64,000 nucleotides of DNA from Flavobacteriales bacterium (GTDB lineage Bacteria; Bacteroidota; Bacteroidia; Flavobacteriales_F; PHOS-HE28): contig JADKGB010000019.1 in the NCBI GenBank assembly GCA_016717225.1, positions 29,115 through 93,114 of the forward strand, written 5' to 3'. A program made the translations under genes and the position numbers. Under the pieces are notes generated by a model. That model made no database searches, was not told the origin of the DNA, and saw only the letters and a program-made list of their open reading frames with translations. Numbering within the stretch: the first letter of the stretch is position 1; each line of letters begins with the position of its first letter. Below, one piece after another: positions 27,702-37,598 of the stretch.

Positions 27702-28592
27702 TTGGATCGCTTATCTCGATATCTGGCCTTGGCCGTAGCGTGCATCTTGGTGTGGACCGGGAATGTGCGCGCGCAATCGGATACGCTCTCGATCGGTGGT
27801 CTCGAAGTGAGTTCTCCATATGGGGAAGGTTACTCTGAAAACTATGCTGGTGTTCGGGATATCTGGAATGCCGATGATTCAGCTCGTGTGATCCCATGTT
27901 ATACGTTGTACAATGGATTTGACACCGAGTCGATATTCGATCGAACGTATAACGCCAAGAAGGACAGCACCCGGTTGCAACTGGCGACCAATGCGTGTGA
28001 CTCCCACTTTCCAATTTGTGGAGCGATCAATTCTCCGTTCGGCCGAAGGCATGGTCGAATGCATTACGGTCTCGATATCGAATTGGATACGGGAGACCCT
28101 GTGGTTTGCGCTTTCGAAGGAATGGTGCGCATCTCACGGTTCCATAAACAGTTCGGGAATGTGATCGTGGTGCGACATGCCAACGGATTGGAAACGTTGT
28201 ACGGTCATTTGAGCGAGCTCCTGGTAGAACCTGGCGACCACGTGGAAGCTGGTGACCTGATCGGTCTTGGGGGGAGCACGGGGCGCAGCACCGGGGCACA
28301 CCTGCATTTTGAAACGAGGTATCTAGGGCAGCCAATCGACCCACAACTGTTCTTCAATGTCAAAGAAGGAGAACTGCGCGCCAGCACATTGCTTGTGCAC
28401 CCGGGATTGTTCACCGTGATACCCTCTGGGAACGCGAATTCAAAGGGTGGTGGCTCCTATAAAGTGCGTCGTGGTGATACTCTTTCTTCCATCGCAAGAC
28501 GTCAGCGCACAACAGTGAGAGCGCTTTGTTCCGCCAATCGCATTGGGGTCCGGAGCAAATTGCGGGTGGGCCAGCGATTGCGGCTGAAATAG
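27702..28592 (+). CDS. Secreted M23 peptidase with LysM domain
   Basis: A 296-residue protein with a signal peptide ending near NVRAQ. The central LytM/M23 domain shows INSPFGRRHGRMHYGLDIEL near residue 110 with His and Asp zinc ligands, YGHLSELLVEPGDHV, and HLHFE near residue 200 with the final His. Residues 250-296 form one LysM module starting YKVRRGDTLSSIA. The domains predict a peptidoglycan endopeptidase or an activator of amidases, acting in the periplasm. The active-site residues are all present. It converges with the downstream membrane protein gene after only 8 bases. Confidence 0.93.
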   Translation: MDRLSRYLALAVACILVWTGNVRAQSDTLSIGGLEVSSPYGEGYSENYAGVRDIWNADDSARVIPCYTLYNGFDTESIFDRTYNAKKDSTRLQLATNACDSHFPICGAINSPFGRRHGRMHYGLDIELDTGDPVVCAFEGMVRISRFHKQFGNVIVVRHANGLETLYGHLSELLVEPGDHVEAGDLIGLGGSTGRSTGAHLHFETRYLGQPIDPQLFFNVKEGELRASTLLVHPGLFTVIPSGNANSKGGGSYKVRRGDTLSSIARRQRTTVRALCSANRIGVRSKLRVGQRLRLK

Positions 28593-28600
28593 GCGTTATC

Positions 28601-29203
28601 TCAAGCTCTACGCCTGTCCTGTTCCGCCAAATGTGATGTGCGGTTCAACGAAACCACCATGTCCTGATTGTACAACGGGGATAGCAGCATCATGCGCCCG
28701 GTACTCAACCGTAACAGGATCAAATCATGCTTCGCATCAGGGCGATTATCGATCAGGTCGCGACCAATATTGAATGTGTATGACTTCATTCCAATATCAA
28801 CCGTACACCATCGAGTGAATGCATTCCTCATCTCTAGCAATTCCGCTTTGCTTGCACCAGAACCGGTCGCTGATCTCATCTTCTCCTGGATCACACTTCG
28901 GGCCGCTCGCCGATCCAGCAGAGTGGAATCATTGATCTCTGATAACGGGATCCGTTCTGTCGCCCCTTTCCGCCTTAGGACCAGAACATCCGCATCGATC
29001 ATATAGGTGATACCCTTGGGGTGATCAAAGGCAATTGAAAAACACGATCCCACGAGCCAGATCACAAGTGCCGTTCGAAAGAAGAACAAGTTCCCCATCA
29101 TCCCGCTGATCGCAACCGACGCAATGATCATGAACAAGGAAACAATACTCCAGAGTATCGTGTTCGTCCACTGACGCCGAGTGCGGAATCGCTTGCTGGC
29201 CAT
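28601..29203 (-). CDS. Two-helix membrane protein of unknown function
   Basis: About 200 residues. Two hydrophobic helices near residues 15-55 (TILWSIVSLFMIIASVAI and TALVIWLVGSCFSIAF) are followed by a soluble domain with alternating beta strands (YMIDADVLVLRRKGATERIPL and LLRLSTGRMMLLSP). That pattern resembles membrane proteins with a bacterial PH-like domain, but the similarity is structural guesswork. ATG at 29203 is preferred over 29215. It is monocistronic, downstream of a tRNA gene on the same strand and separated from it by a hairpin. Confidence 0.7.
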   Translation of the reverse strand: MASKRFRTRRQWTNTILWSIVSLFMIIASVAISGMMGNLFFFRTALVIWLVGSCFSIAFDHPKGITYMIDADVLVLRRKGATERIPLSEINDSTLLDRRAARSVIQEKMRSATGSGASKAELLEMRNAFTRWCTVDIGMKSYTFNIGRDLIDNRPDAKHDLILLRLSTGRMMLLSPLYNQDMVVSLNRTSHLAEQDRRRA

Positions 29204-29345
29204 TGTTCGATACACGGCAAAGCTACCTGCGTATCCCCTGCGTGATCGTCATTACAGGAAATGGATCGAAAACACGACCGTGGATCAAGTTCCCCACATC
29301 AGCAATACGAGCAACGGGCTGAATGGGGCCAAGCGCCCGAAATGA

Positions 29346-29369
29346 GCGAAGCGGCTTTCGCCGCTTCGC
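29346..29369 (-). terminator. Hairpin terminator after tRNA-Leu
   Basis: Read on the minus strand, GCGAAGCGGC-GAAA-GCCGCTTCGC forms a perfect 10-bp stem with a GAAA tetraloop directly after the tRNA 3' end, followed by TCATTT. This is a probable terminator or processing hairpin. Confidence 0.6.
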
Positions 29370-29371
29370 AG

Positions 29372-29455
29372 TACCGAAGGCGGGACTCGAACCCGCACAA
29401 CCTTACGGTCACACGCCCCTGAAACGTGCGCGTCTACCAATTCCGCCACTTCGGT
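29372..29455 (-). tRNA. tRNA-Leu, anticodon CAG
   Basis: The minus strand can be folded into an 84-nt class II tRNA. The acceptor ACCGAAG pairs with CTTCGGT, the D-arm region contains GGCGGAATTGGTAGACGC, the anticodon loop is TTTCAGG with CAG, a variable arm follows, and the T arm reads GCGGGTTCGAGTCCCGC. The discriminator is A and the CCA tail is not encoded. The long variable arm and discriminator fit leucine. No other tRNA lies nearby. Confidence 0.95.
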
Positions 29456-29554
29456 AAGTGATTTTTTTTCTTCGCAGGGGGCGCAAATATAGACGCATGC
29501 CTGATCCAATTGCACGAAGTTCTTCGCCTGTCGGTCAACTACCTTGCTGCTGCC

Positions 29555-30010
29555 ATGAATGGATTCCATGAGATGAACGATGGTGCGCCGGTGCATTTGC
29601 TCGAGCATGTGCATGCCGCCTTGACCGCCAATCCTGGGGTGGAAGTACTGGTAGGTAGTGATAGTCAGAACCACTCGGGCTATACCGTCTACACGACCAC
29701 TGTCGTTCTGCGGTATCACCGCAATGGCGCTCATGTGCTCTATCGCCGCGAAAAGCAGGCGCGTATCAGGGATCTGTGGACCCGTTTATGGGGAGAGGTG
29801 GAACGGAGCCTTGAAGTCGCTGAGGTCTTACGTAACGAAGGGGGCGTTACCGTAAGCAGAATAGACATGGATATCAACTGTGATCCACGTTTCGCCTCAC
29901 ATAAACTGCATACTACCGCGGTGGGTTATGTGCGTGCTCGAGGATATGAAGCGCGAACCAAGCCGGAAATGCTGATCGCCTCTTGGGCGGCGAATGTTCT
30001 TTGCCAATGA
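29555..30010 (+). CDS. RNase H-like YkuK/DUF458 family protein
   Basis: About 151 residues. VEVLVGSDSQNHSGYTVYTT matches the first strand of the YkuK family, which has an RNase H-like fold with Asp residues in the strand. Also present are YRREKQARIRDLWTRLWGEV and MDINCDPRFASHKL. The protein ends with KPEMLIASWAAN, as in family members. Biochemical activity is not established for the family; an RNA- or DNA-processing role is often assumed from the fold. Start at 29555 avoids an atypical 15-residue extension from 29510. It is divergent from tRNA-Leu. Confidence 0.85.
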   Translation: MNGFHEMNDGAPVHLLEHVHAALTANPGVEVLVGSDSQNHSGYTVYTTTVVLRYHRNGAHVLYRREKQARIRDLWTRLWGEVERSLEVAEVLRNEGGVTVSRIDMDINCDPRFASHKLHTTAVGYVRARGYEARTKPEMLIASWAANVLCQ

Positions 30011-30181
30011 ACTTGGAACATCCAGACGCACGAAACCCCCACCGGTCTGAGACCTAGGCAGGGGCAACGTGACTCTTCAGATTGACCTTTGAACTACTTG
30101 GACAACCATTGTAACGGCATGTTTCCAAAAGGGTTTCAGAGGAACATGAATTTCTTGAAGATTCGCTTCTCCTGAACGGGA

Positions 30182-30214
30182 CGAAAAAAGAAAGGCGGCC
30201 GATAAGCCGCCTTT
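30182..30214 (-). terminator. Intrinsic terminator after the DPP III gene
   Basis: On the minus strand, GAAAGGCGGC-TTATCG-GCCGCCTTTC is followed by TTTTTT, an ideal rho-independent terminator, 19 bases past the DPP III stop. The rest of the 220-base gap toward the YkuK gene shows nothing else. Confidence 0.85.
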
Positions 30215-30232
30215 CCCTGATCGTAAGATCGC

Positions 30233-32272
30233 TCAATTGTAATCAGGAAGGAAGCTGTGCTTCGCGCCGTACTCGAGCATTTGTTCAATGAAATCGTTCG
30301 GATACTCCACCTTGATATCACTGATGGCCCCGTTCGCATCCACAACCGGAACCAAACGCGGTTGGATGAAGCCTGCATACGGTGCTGTGGTGATCTTCTT
30401 CGAGCGCTCAAGCACTTGTGCGTGCAGCTTCGGATCCACCTTGACCCCGTAGCCTTCTACGAGAGCCTTACCGGCCGCGTAGTCGCCCTGGCTTTTGATG
30501 CGCTGCACTTCTCGCAGAAGTTCGCCGAACAGGCCGCGGAGTTTGTCATAATCCTGGATGTCGTAGTACACGTTACCCTCACGCTCAACACGAGCAACGA
30601 CGTTGTCTTTCATGCCCTTCTCAAAAACCCACGCACTCACCCAATGGCGGTTGCGCATATGAGCTTCCTCAATGTCTTTGCCCTCTTTGATGCGGCGCAG
30701 CTGCGCGAGCAGTCCGTTCCGTAGATACCCATCGTATTCCGTTCTGCCCACTTCCAAGCTCGGCATCACACCCATTTCCACCAACTTCGGATCCATCATG
30801 TAGTATAGTGCCACGAGATCAGCACGGCCTTCCTCCAGCGTACTGGCGTAATTCTTCAAGGTCGCGTCCGTTTCTCCGATGCCGGGCTCAAGCTGGCCAC
30901 TGGCATGGCCGATGACCTCGTGCAATGCTGTATGCAGCTTGCCAGCGAGCGCACCATGGGTGATCGCTCGATCGATCTCTTCCTTGTCATTGCAGAAGAT
31001 CTCCAGCGCGCTCTTACCGCTGCTCTTCTCATAGGCATCACTGATGTTACCCAAACTCACGCTCTTGCTACCGATCTCCCGGATCCAATTGGCGTTCGGC
31101 AGGTTCACACCGATCGGAGTGGATGGCGCGGCATCGCCAGCCTCCCCAGCCGTATTCACGAATTTGTACGTGATGCCCATAACTTCCTTTTTCTTGTGCT
31201 GGGGCATCAGCGGGCTGTTGTCTTCGAACCACTGAGCATTCTCCTGGATCACATGCATGTTCTTGGTGGCAACGGGATCCGTCACCTCCACACAGCTCTC
31301 GAAACTGCCACGCTTGCCCATCGGGTCATTATAGACCTCAACGAAACCAAGGATGAAATCGACAGTACTTGCGGTATCCTTCACCCAAGCGACGTTGAAG
31401 TCATCCCATGTCTTCAGATCACCCGTGCGGAAATAGTCCATCAGGAGGCCGATGGCCGTGCGTTGCTGTTCGTTGCAGGCAACCTCTTTCGCCTTTGCCA
31501 GCCACTTGTTCACTTCGGTGAGAGCGGCACTGTACATACCTCCCTCCTTCCACGTGCGCTCCACCAGCTTGCCGTTCTCCTTGACCAGCTTGCTATTGAG
31601 ACCGAAGCTGAGCGGCATGGAATCGATGGGCTGCTTCATGGCTCCGTAGAAGGATTCCACCTCTTTTTCCGTCACATCGTCGCCATAGAAGTTCACCGCG
31701 CTAGCGAGTTGCAGATCTTTGGTCGCGTCGAGACTCACTTTTTTTGCGTCGATCGCCGGGTTGAACATGGCTTCAAGCACTTCAGGGGCCAACGAGCTGT
31801 TCGCTCCTTTCAATTCCCCTTCGAACCATTCGCGGGAAAATGCCGGGGTGAACTTGTCCATTCCGTAGTGGTGGTGGATCCCATTGCTGAAGAACACTTC
31901 CTTGGAATACTCCATGAACTTCTTCCAATCATCAGCGTTCTTATCACCCTTATAACCTGCGATGACCTTTTCCAAAGCGCGACGAATACGCAAATTGTAC
32001 TTGTAGTTCTGATCCCACATGATATCGCGCCCAGCCAAGCCCGCCATTGTCAGGTAGTAGGCCAATTTCTTCTCCTGCACCGCTAGTTGTTCCCATCCTG
32101 GTATTTGATAGCGAAGGATCCGTGCGTCGGCGAATTGCTCGGTTTGCCAGATGAAGCTGTCCGGGACAACAGTTGCCATATCCTTATTAACCGAAGTCTT
32201 GGCATCGCTCTGGTTTGAGCTGCAACCTGCCAAGAACGGCAAGGCCAACGTGGCCATGATCAGTAATTTCAT
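30233..32272 (-). CDS. Dipeptidyl peptidase III-like lipoprotein (M49 family)
   Basis: About 679 residues. The protein starts MKLLIMATLALPFLAGCSSN, a lipoprotein signal with the acylated Cys. The M49 zinc motif is HEVIGH near residue 450, followed by EEGRAD near residue 479, which gives the third zinc ligand. N-terminal segments such as NGIHHHYGMDKFTP also fit M49 enzymes of Bacteroidota. DPP III removes dipeptides from the N-termini of oligopeptides. The lipid anchor would place it in the periplasm or outer membrane, pointing to peptide scavenging. Start at 32272 is chosen because it yields the lipobox; the longer frame to 32419 overlaps the upstream gene. Confidence 0.93.
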   Translation of the reverse strand: MKLLIMATLALPFLAGCSSNQSDAKTSVNKDMATVVPDSFIWQTEQFADARILRYQIPGWEQLAVQEKKLAYYLTMAGLAGRDIMWDQNYKYNLRIRRALEKVIAGYKGDKNADDWKKFMEYSKEVFFSNGIHHHYGMDKFTPAFSREWFEGELKGANSSLAPEVLEAMFNPAIDAKKVSLDATKDLQLASAVNFYGDDVTEKEVESFYGAMKQPIDSMPLSFGLNSKLVKENGKLVERTWKEGGMYSAALTEVNKWLAKAKEVACNEQQRTAIGLLMDYFRTGDLKTWDDFNVAWVKDTASTVDFILGFVEVYNDPMGKRGSFESCVEVTDPVATKNMHVIQENAQWFEDNSPLMPQHKKKEVMGITYKFVNTAGEAGDAAPSTPIGVNLPNANWIREIGSKSVSLGNISDAYEKSSGKSALEIFCNDKEEIDRAITHGALAGKLHTALHEVIGHASGQLEPGIGETDATLKNYASTLEEGRADLVALYYMMDPKLVEMGVMPSLEVGRTEYDGYLRNGLLAQLRRIKEGKDIEEAHMRNRHWVSAWVFEKGMKDNVVARVEREGNVYYDIQDYDKLRGLFGELLREVQRIKSQGDYAAGKALVEGYGVKVDPKLHAQVLERSKKITTAPYAGFIQPRLVPVVDANGAISDIKVEYPNDFIEQMLEYGAKHSFLPDYN

Positions 32273-32355
32273 AGGGTGTTGTTGATGAGGCAACGAAGAT
32301 AGACGGGCGATCCGAAGGACAAAAGGAGGGGGAGGACCCGTCGGTATTACAACCT

Positions 32356-33048
32356 CTATCGCCTTACCAATTCGATCCGCACGTCCAGTGCGGTAGGATC
32401 CAAGGTGATCACAGACCAATCAGTATTCAGCTTGACGGCTTTCGTACCGATCGACTCTTTCACTACACCCTCAGCGACTTCTGTATTCACGATATCTCCA
32501 GCGAATTTGAAACTGTATTTGTAATGCATGCTTTGCAGCATCATCGACATGTCGGTTGTATCACCCGAACCACCACCCATGCTCCCACCCAACTCGGTGG
32601 CGTGGCGGTTATTGCTGCGAACCAAGGTGTTTCCCTCCCATCGGAAGAATTCCTCTTGTTTTCCAGAGCTATCCGGCATCAGTGTGTTCAACGCCCCATT
32701 CAACGCCTTCAGATCCTCGAAGCGAAAGCTCAACCGTTGCACGAACCCGTCTTTTTCCTTCTTGAGCTTGGCTTTCCCAATGCCCGGTAATGCCTCAAGC
32801 TTGGCGATGTTGTCCTTCATATCCATCTGTTGCAGACCATCATCCTGGCTTTCACCTCCAGGAAGGCCTTTCATCAGTGCTCCCATCTCGCTCAGATCAA
32901 CCACGTACTCCATGGTACCCGATCCATCCTTCTTGAACGTGTAGTTCTCTTCAATGGTCAAACAACCTGAGAACATCAACACGCAGGTAGCAGCTACCAA
33001 TTCAGGGCATCGCTGAAACCGGAGGATGGAACGTGGAATGGTAATCAT
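32356..33048 (-). CDS. Lipoprotein of unknown function
   Basis: About 230 residues with an N-terminal hydrophobic segment ending in LMFSGCLTIEENYTF, giving a lipobox-like Cys. The mature sequence has a beta-rich start (KKDGSGTMEYVVDLSEMG), a Gly/Asp-rich middle, and paired strands such as LKKEKDGFVQRLSFRFEDL. I have seen this type in Bacteroidota as outer-membrane lipoproteins without assigned role. Start at 33048 is chosen because a terminator stem lies within the longer frame. It lies 83 bases upstream of DPP III on the same strand, so the two may be co-transcribed. Confidence 0.75.
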   Translation of the reverse strand: MITIPRSILRFQRCPELVAATCVLMFSGCLTIEENYTFKKDGSGTMEYVVDLSEMGALMKGLPGGESQDDGLQQMDMKDNIAKLEALPGIGKAKLKKEKDGFVQRLSFRFEDLKALNGALNTLMPDSSGKQEEFFRWEGNTLVRSNNRHATELGGSMGGGSGDTTDMSMMLQSMHYKYSFKFAGDIVNTEVAEGVVKESIGTKAVKLNTDWSVITLDPTALDVRIELVRR

Positions 33049-33090
33049 GTGTGCAAAGTAACCGATGCGGAAGTGACGGACCACCTGGCC

Positions 33091-33125
33091 AAAAAAGCGA
33101 AAACCCTCTCCAGGAGGGCTTTCGC
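33091..33125 (-). terminator. Intrinsic terminator after the large T9SS gene
   Basis: Minus-strand GCGAAAGCCCTCC-TGG-AGAGGGTTTTCGC with a TTTTTT tail lies 18 bases after the stop of the T9SS gene. It separates that gene from the downstream lipoprotein gene. Confidence 0.85.
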
Positions 33126-33143
33126 TCAAAGATCAATTGAAGT

Positions 33144-36100
33144 TCAGCGAACAAGCGGCAGTTTGAACGTGCGTTCAATACTGCCAGCCCTCAAACGAAC
33201 ATAGTATACGCCAGCAGGAAGCTCTTGGGCTGTGATCGATACACGCCCCATCGCACCCTTTGCACTGCGCTGAACCACAGTGCGACCGGTCGCATCGATC
33301 AATTCAGCACGAATGCTCTTGGCCCCTTCCACCTGCCACTGTACGATGAACTGTGAGCCTTCGGTCCATGCGTTCATTCCGATCAGCTCGTTCGCAGAGA
33401 TACCCGTTGATCCGTTCACCAGAATATCATGGCTAACGATATCGGAGCACTCACCGTTCGTGGTGGTAAGTGTGACCGTGTAAACACCTGCTGCAGCATA
33501 CTGATGAACTGGTTCGGTCTCGGCGGTTATTGTGCCATCCCCAAGATCCCATGTGTAGCTCAAGCCATAGGTGCCCGTGTTGAAGAAGAACACATCCGTA
33601 TCAACATCCACTTCGTTGGTGGAAGATTCGAAGGCGGCCACTGGGCCACTATCAGCACCAATGTTAACGTTGGCTACTTCAGCTTCGCATCCGTTCACAT
33701 CGGTGACAATGACCGAATAATTACCGGACGACACGTTCGAGAGATCTTCTGAGGTCGATCCATCGCTCCATGCAAAACCGTAGGGTGCCACACCGCCCAT
33801 TACCATCAGATCGGCAGAACCATCGGCAGCGAACGCGCATGCAGCATTGTGTGTTGTTGCTTCACCAGCAAGCAAACCGGGGGCTTCGATCCTGATGTCC
33901 TGCGCAAGCGCGCCACAACCCGTATTGCCCTCCACATATAGCTGGTAATCGCCTGCAGCCAAATTGTTGAACGTTTGCGCACCGATCACCTCCGTTTCAG
34001 AAATGACATCTCCGCTTGGCAGAACGATCATGTAGTTCAGCGGCCCTGCATTCGGGCCGGTCACTACCAGTGTTCCATTGTTGGAGTCCGCACACGTAGC
34101 GTTGGTGATAGTCGTAACCACAGGTTGGCCAACGTGCAATACGAAGCGTGCTGGTTCTACAGGCGCAGTCGCATCAATACTGAAATTCAGCATTGCACCT
34201 TCAGTGACCTCGGTTGATGCGCCGGTGAGAAGATCTTCCAAGGTCATGCAGGCGCGGCCAATTGCTGGTCCAACATCTTCAAGAGCAATGCTGTAATCGC
34301 CACTTGTAGGCACTTGCACCTTGATTGCAATATCCAATGCGCTGACCAACTCACCATAGGCGTTGATCATCAGGTCCTCGCCACTGGTTGCTTTGGTCGT
34401 GATCCGCATAGCGTTATCATTAGCGAAGCTCAACTTCACCATGTCCGGAGCACCATAGTCCGGGCTGCCAGCGATGAAGTGCACCAATGCTTCGTCGGTG
34501 TACGCATTGCCATTCCCGCTCAGGCGCAACCGCACCATCGGACGATTTTCTTCTTGATCACTGAACACACCGCCGTTGATGGGCTCCAGCACTTTGGCGC
34601 TTTCGGTCACAGTAACCGTGTTCGCGGCACCTGTGCAATGCAACCAGAAACCTTGGCTGCTCTGGATGTTCCCATTGCAGCCTCCGGTGCCGGTCGAAGT
34701 CGTCTCATCCCAACCTACGTTCAACCCACTGCCTGGATCGTAGATGTAGTAGTTATTGTCCACATCGGCACCGAGGCTGAGGGAGCCGAAGTCGATCGGT
34801 GATGGCAACGGGTTGCCAACCAGATTGAGGCCGTCCACAGCTGCAGTGGCAGGTGTATTCGTATAGCTCATCGGAATAGTGAACGGTGAACTGGCTATGG
34901 TGGGTAAACCGCGCACATCCACATTGAAAGCCGTGGTCGTATTCAAAGTCGTACCGCTCCACGCAGCAAATCCTTTGCCCACTGTGAGTGGCTCCGAGAC
35001 ACTGGAAACACCGATCAATCCATCCAGATCCAGCAGGCCTGCATTGGTCTCATCGTACTTGCGAACGCTCGGCCAAAAAATGAGGCTGTTGGGAGGGCTG
35101 TAGAAATTGGGATAGGCCGAACCCGGGAAGCCTGCAGTGAAGAAATCATCCGTCCAATCAGTCACCACATCACCCGCCATCGGCGAGCACAACAAACGCC
35201 AATCCGTAGCCCCGGCAGGGATAAACCGTTCGATGCGCAATCTGCTACTGAAACTGGCCGTCGGAGCCACAGGTCCCAATCGTGCAGTGCCTGTAACGGT
35301 ACTGATCAGTTGTACTTCCTTGAGATTCGCATCAAAATTGCCATTGTCCAATTGCAGTGTGCCACGGATCTTCAGTGTGTTCACCGTAACCTGCGCACCG
35401 AAGCCGTCCAACGTCATGTTGTTCACGTCGATCGTTCCTGCACTACCTGAGATGGTGGTCAGTTCATCGCTGAAGAGATCAATGTCATCGTCCGCTGCTG
35501 TGAAAGTGCCGTCAATATCGAAGGTCGGTCCATTGATCTCGATCGTGCTAACACCGGTAAGCCCCAGCGTTCCGCCGGTTTCAACATTCAAATTGCGCAG
35601 TGCGATGCTGGCATTGTTCGTGGTGGCAACGTTGTGCGTGTTCTGCACCACCATCGTCGCGTTCTTGTTGAACGTTACCACGCCTGCAGCTGGCAAGCCT
35701 GTGCGGGCAGTAGACCAAGTACCGGTCACTTCGCTACCGTTCGCACGGCTGTAATAAACTGGTGAACAAAGTGTACCGCTCATGCTCACATTGTCGATGT
35801 TCCATACTTCGTCAACACTATTGTTCTTACTGATCACACGGAGAGCAACCGTGCTGGTCCCATTCGGTATCGTGATCTGTACAGTTGAGTAATCAATACC
35901 GTTACCCAAGAAATTGCAGACGTAATTCACCGGAGTCCCAGCTGTGGTGGTCGCTACTCCAGCAGCACCGTAACCAAAGCGCCTGTTACTGTTTCCAGCA
36001 ATACTGATATCCGCGTCAACTGGGAAACCTGCACCGTCGATGTCCACAAAAAAGGCAACAGAGTCAGCACCATCCGCGCCATTCCCTCCAGTGGTCGAAG

Positions 36101-37451
36101 TGCTCGAAAGACGAGCGTTCAACGTTATACCTGTCCAATCCACCGTGCTTACCGTACCGAGGTCAAGCGTTACAGTACCATTGTTCACCTGCCAAGATTG
36201 AGTGGTTGACAGAACTCGTTCGTTCGCGGGGGTGTCGCCGGCACCTGTTGCACTGCTTTGGTTTCCGGCACCAGCGGTTATCGCCCATGTGTCGCCAACA
36301 CCACCGTCGAAGGCCTGCCCGAAGGTGACTGCTGCGGTCTCATCGTCGTCGATAGTGAGCGTGTGCGTGCTGGGGATCCCAATGCTTGGTGTGATACCCC
36401 CCGTTACATTCTGAAGGGTGAACACTTCGATCTCGTTACCATCGCATGCGCCATTGTCCGTTACCGTGATAGTTGTGGATTGGTTGGCTAGGCTTCCACC
36501 GGGAAAGGTGAGCGTTTGCGTTGTGTAGCCATTGATGCGAGCTGCACTTCCACTTGTAAGCGCTACATCCACCGTTGTCGCGTTCGTTGGGTGCGGATTT
36601 ACGATGGAGGCCGTGATAGTGGTTGTTCCAACACTCTCGTTAACCGATGCTGTTGAGGCTGTATAACGCACAAGTGTGTACGCGCGACCCGTCACACTGA
36701 TGTTGTCCAAAGCAAACTCATCGCGCGAACCTGAACCGCTCACGTCATCACCTCTCCAACGCACATAGAAGTACTGACCGTTCGGAACATTTACCCCACT
36801 CACCGTGGTTGCGCGCGCATTGGCCACCCAGGCTGCACCAGCGGCGGCGGCGGGCGAAACCACATCTTGCGATGGCACATAGGTGTAGGTAGTATTGTCG
36901 TCGGAAAAGTAGAGATTGAAATTGTTCGAGAACCCTTGGTCGTTCCGGTAGTACACATCGTAGGCAAGGTCGAAAGCCGTAAGCGTGCTACCCGTGTTGT
37001 TCTGCACACGCAGGGTGAACGTTCCTGGTGTGAAGTCCGCAGCACCTGGTTGAACACCCAAAGCCCGACCTACGATAGGTGCACCACCGAACGAATAGAT
37101 ACCACCTGCTGCAACCGCACCATTGCCGGGGGCTGTAGTTCCTCGGCGGAAATCGGTAGCTGTGGTTATCTGCGTGCCCCCAAAGGCCAACGAACCATCA
37201 CTGAAGCCCGTGATCGCCCATGCATCGCTATCCAACCGACCATTGATGGGAACAGGCTGAAAACCACCGCCTGCCCACACACCACTTTCAACACCACCAA
37301 CGGTGCCATCAAAGTTGATGATGTAAGCTGTGTTCACCGCAGCCACGTTGAGCTGAGCGTTCACGCTGGTGTTCAGCAAAACACCAACTGTGGCCAAAGT
37401 CAGCCAAGCGCCCTTCTTAACGCTTCGGATATTCGTGTAGAGGTATTTCAT
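33144..37451 (-). CDS. Large T9SS-secreted protein with Calx-beta-, SprB- and PKD-like modules
   Basis: A 1435-residue secreted protein. After a signal peptide ending SVNAQ come beta-rich domains. A Calx-beta-like module reads TASVNESVGTTTITASIVNP and ends TLTIDDDE, and a further beta-sandwich region carries a putative outer-membrane-type repeat. Next are SprB-like units (NATCADSNNGTL, NAACAFAADGSADL), a PKD domain with WDLGDGT and YAAAGVYTVTLTT, and finally a type A T9SS sorting domain (RTFKLPLVR at the very end). It is expected to be attached to the cell surface or released. SprB-like modules are found in gliding adhesins, but nothing else in the window makes gliding likely. It is monocistronic. 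Confidence 0.9.
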   Translation of the reverse strand: MKYLYTNIRSVKKGAWLTLATVGVLLNTSVNAQLNVAAVNTAYIINFDGTVGGVESGVWAGGGFQPVPINGRLDSDAWAITGFSDGSLAFGGTQITTATDFRRGTTAPGNGAVAAGGIYSFGGAPIVGRALGVQPGAADFTPGTFTLRVQNNTGSTLTAFDLAYDVYYRNDQGFSNNFNLYFSDDNTTYTYVPSQDVVSPAAAAGAAWVANARATTVSGVNVPNGQYFYVRWRGDDVSGSGSRDEFALDNISVTGRAYTLVRYTASTASVNESVGTTTITASIVNPHPTNATTVDVALTSGSAARINGYTTQTLTFPGGSLANQSTTITVTDNGACDGNEIEVFTLQNVTGGITPSIGIPSTHTLTIDDDETAAVTFGQAFDGGVGDTWAITAGAGNQSSATGAGDTPANERVLSTTQSWQVNNGTVTLDLGTVSTVDWTGITLNARLSSTSTTGGNGADGADSVAFFVDIDGAGFPVDADISIAGNSNRRFGYGAAGVATTTAGTPVNYVCNFLGNGIDYSTVQITIPNGTSTVALRVISKNNSVDEVWNIDNVSMSGTLCSPVYYSRANGSEVTGTWSTARTGLPAAGVVTFNKNATMVVQNTHNVATTNNASIALRNLNVETGGTLGLTGVSTIEINGPTFDIDGTFTAADDDIDLFSDELTTISGSAGTIDVNNMTLDGFGAQVTVNTLKIRGTLQLDNGNFDANLKEVQLISTVTGTARLGPVAPTASFSSRLRIERFIPAGATDWRLLCSPMAGDVVTDWTDDFFTAGFPGSAYPNFYSPPNSLIFWPSVRKYDETNAGLLDLDGLIGVSSVSEPLTVGKGFAAWSGTTLNTTTAFNVDVRGLPTIASSPFTIPMSYTNTPATAAVDGLNLVGNPLPSPIDFGSLSLGADVDNNYYIYDPGSGLNVGWDETTSTGTGGCNGNIQSSQGFWLHCTGAANTVTVTESAKVLEPINGGVFSDQEENRPMVRLRLSGNGNAYTDEALVHFIAGSPDYGAPDMVKLSFANDNAMRITTKATSGEDLMINAYGELVSALDIAIKVQVPTSGDYSIALEDVGPAIGRACMTLEDLLTGASTEVTEGAMLNFSIDATAPVEPARFVLHVGQPVVTTITNATCADSNNGTLVVTGPNAGPLNYMIVLPSGDVISETEVIGAQTFNNLAAGDYQLYVEGNTGCGALAQDIRIEAPGLLAGEATTHNAACAFAADGSADLMVMGGVAPYGFAWSDGSTSEDLSNVSSGNYSVIVTDVNGCEAEVANVNIGADSGPVAAFESSTNEVDVDTDVFFFNTGTYGLSYTWDLGDGTITAETEPVHQYAAAGVYTVTLTTTNGECSDIVSHDILVNGSTGISANELIGMNAWTEGSQFIVQWQVEGAKSIRAELIDATGRTVVQRSAKGAMGRVSITAQELPAGVYYVRLRAGSIERTFKLPLVR

Positions 37452-37598
37452 CTGGTCAATTTTTCGCAGCAGCGAATCGCCGCAGTACAAAGGGTTCAAT
37501 AGGGGCCTCAAACATAACCCACCCAACCCTAACTATCGCGGGCTGTTGAGTAGATGTTTTCCACAAGGAAAGGCCTGAAATTCAAGCCTCTTGAAGCA

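Noticed and set aside
27517..28014. A minus-strand frame overlapping the M23 peptidase gene
   Set aside because: It is rich in Arg/His/Ser with no domain and is antisense to a strong gene; only the portion upstream of 27520 is outside a known gene.
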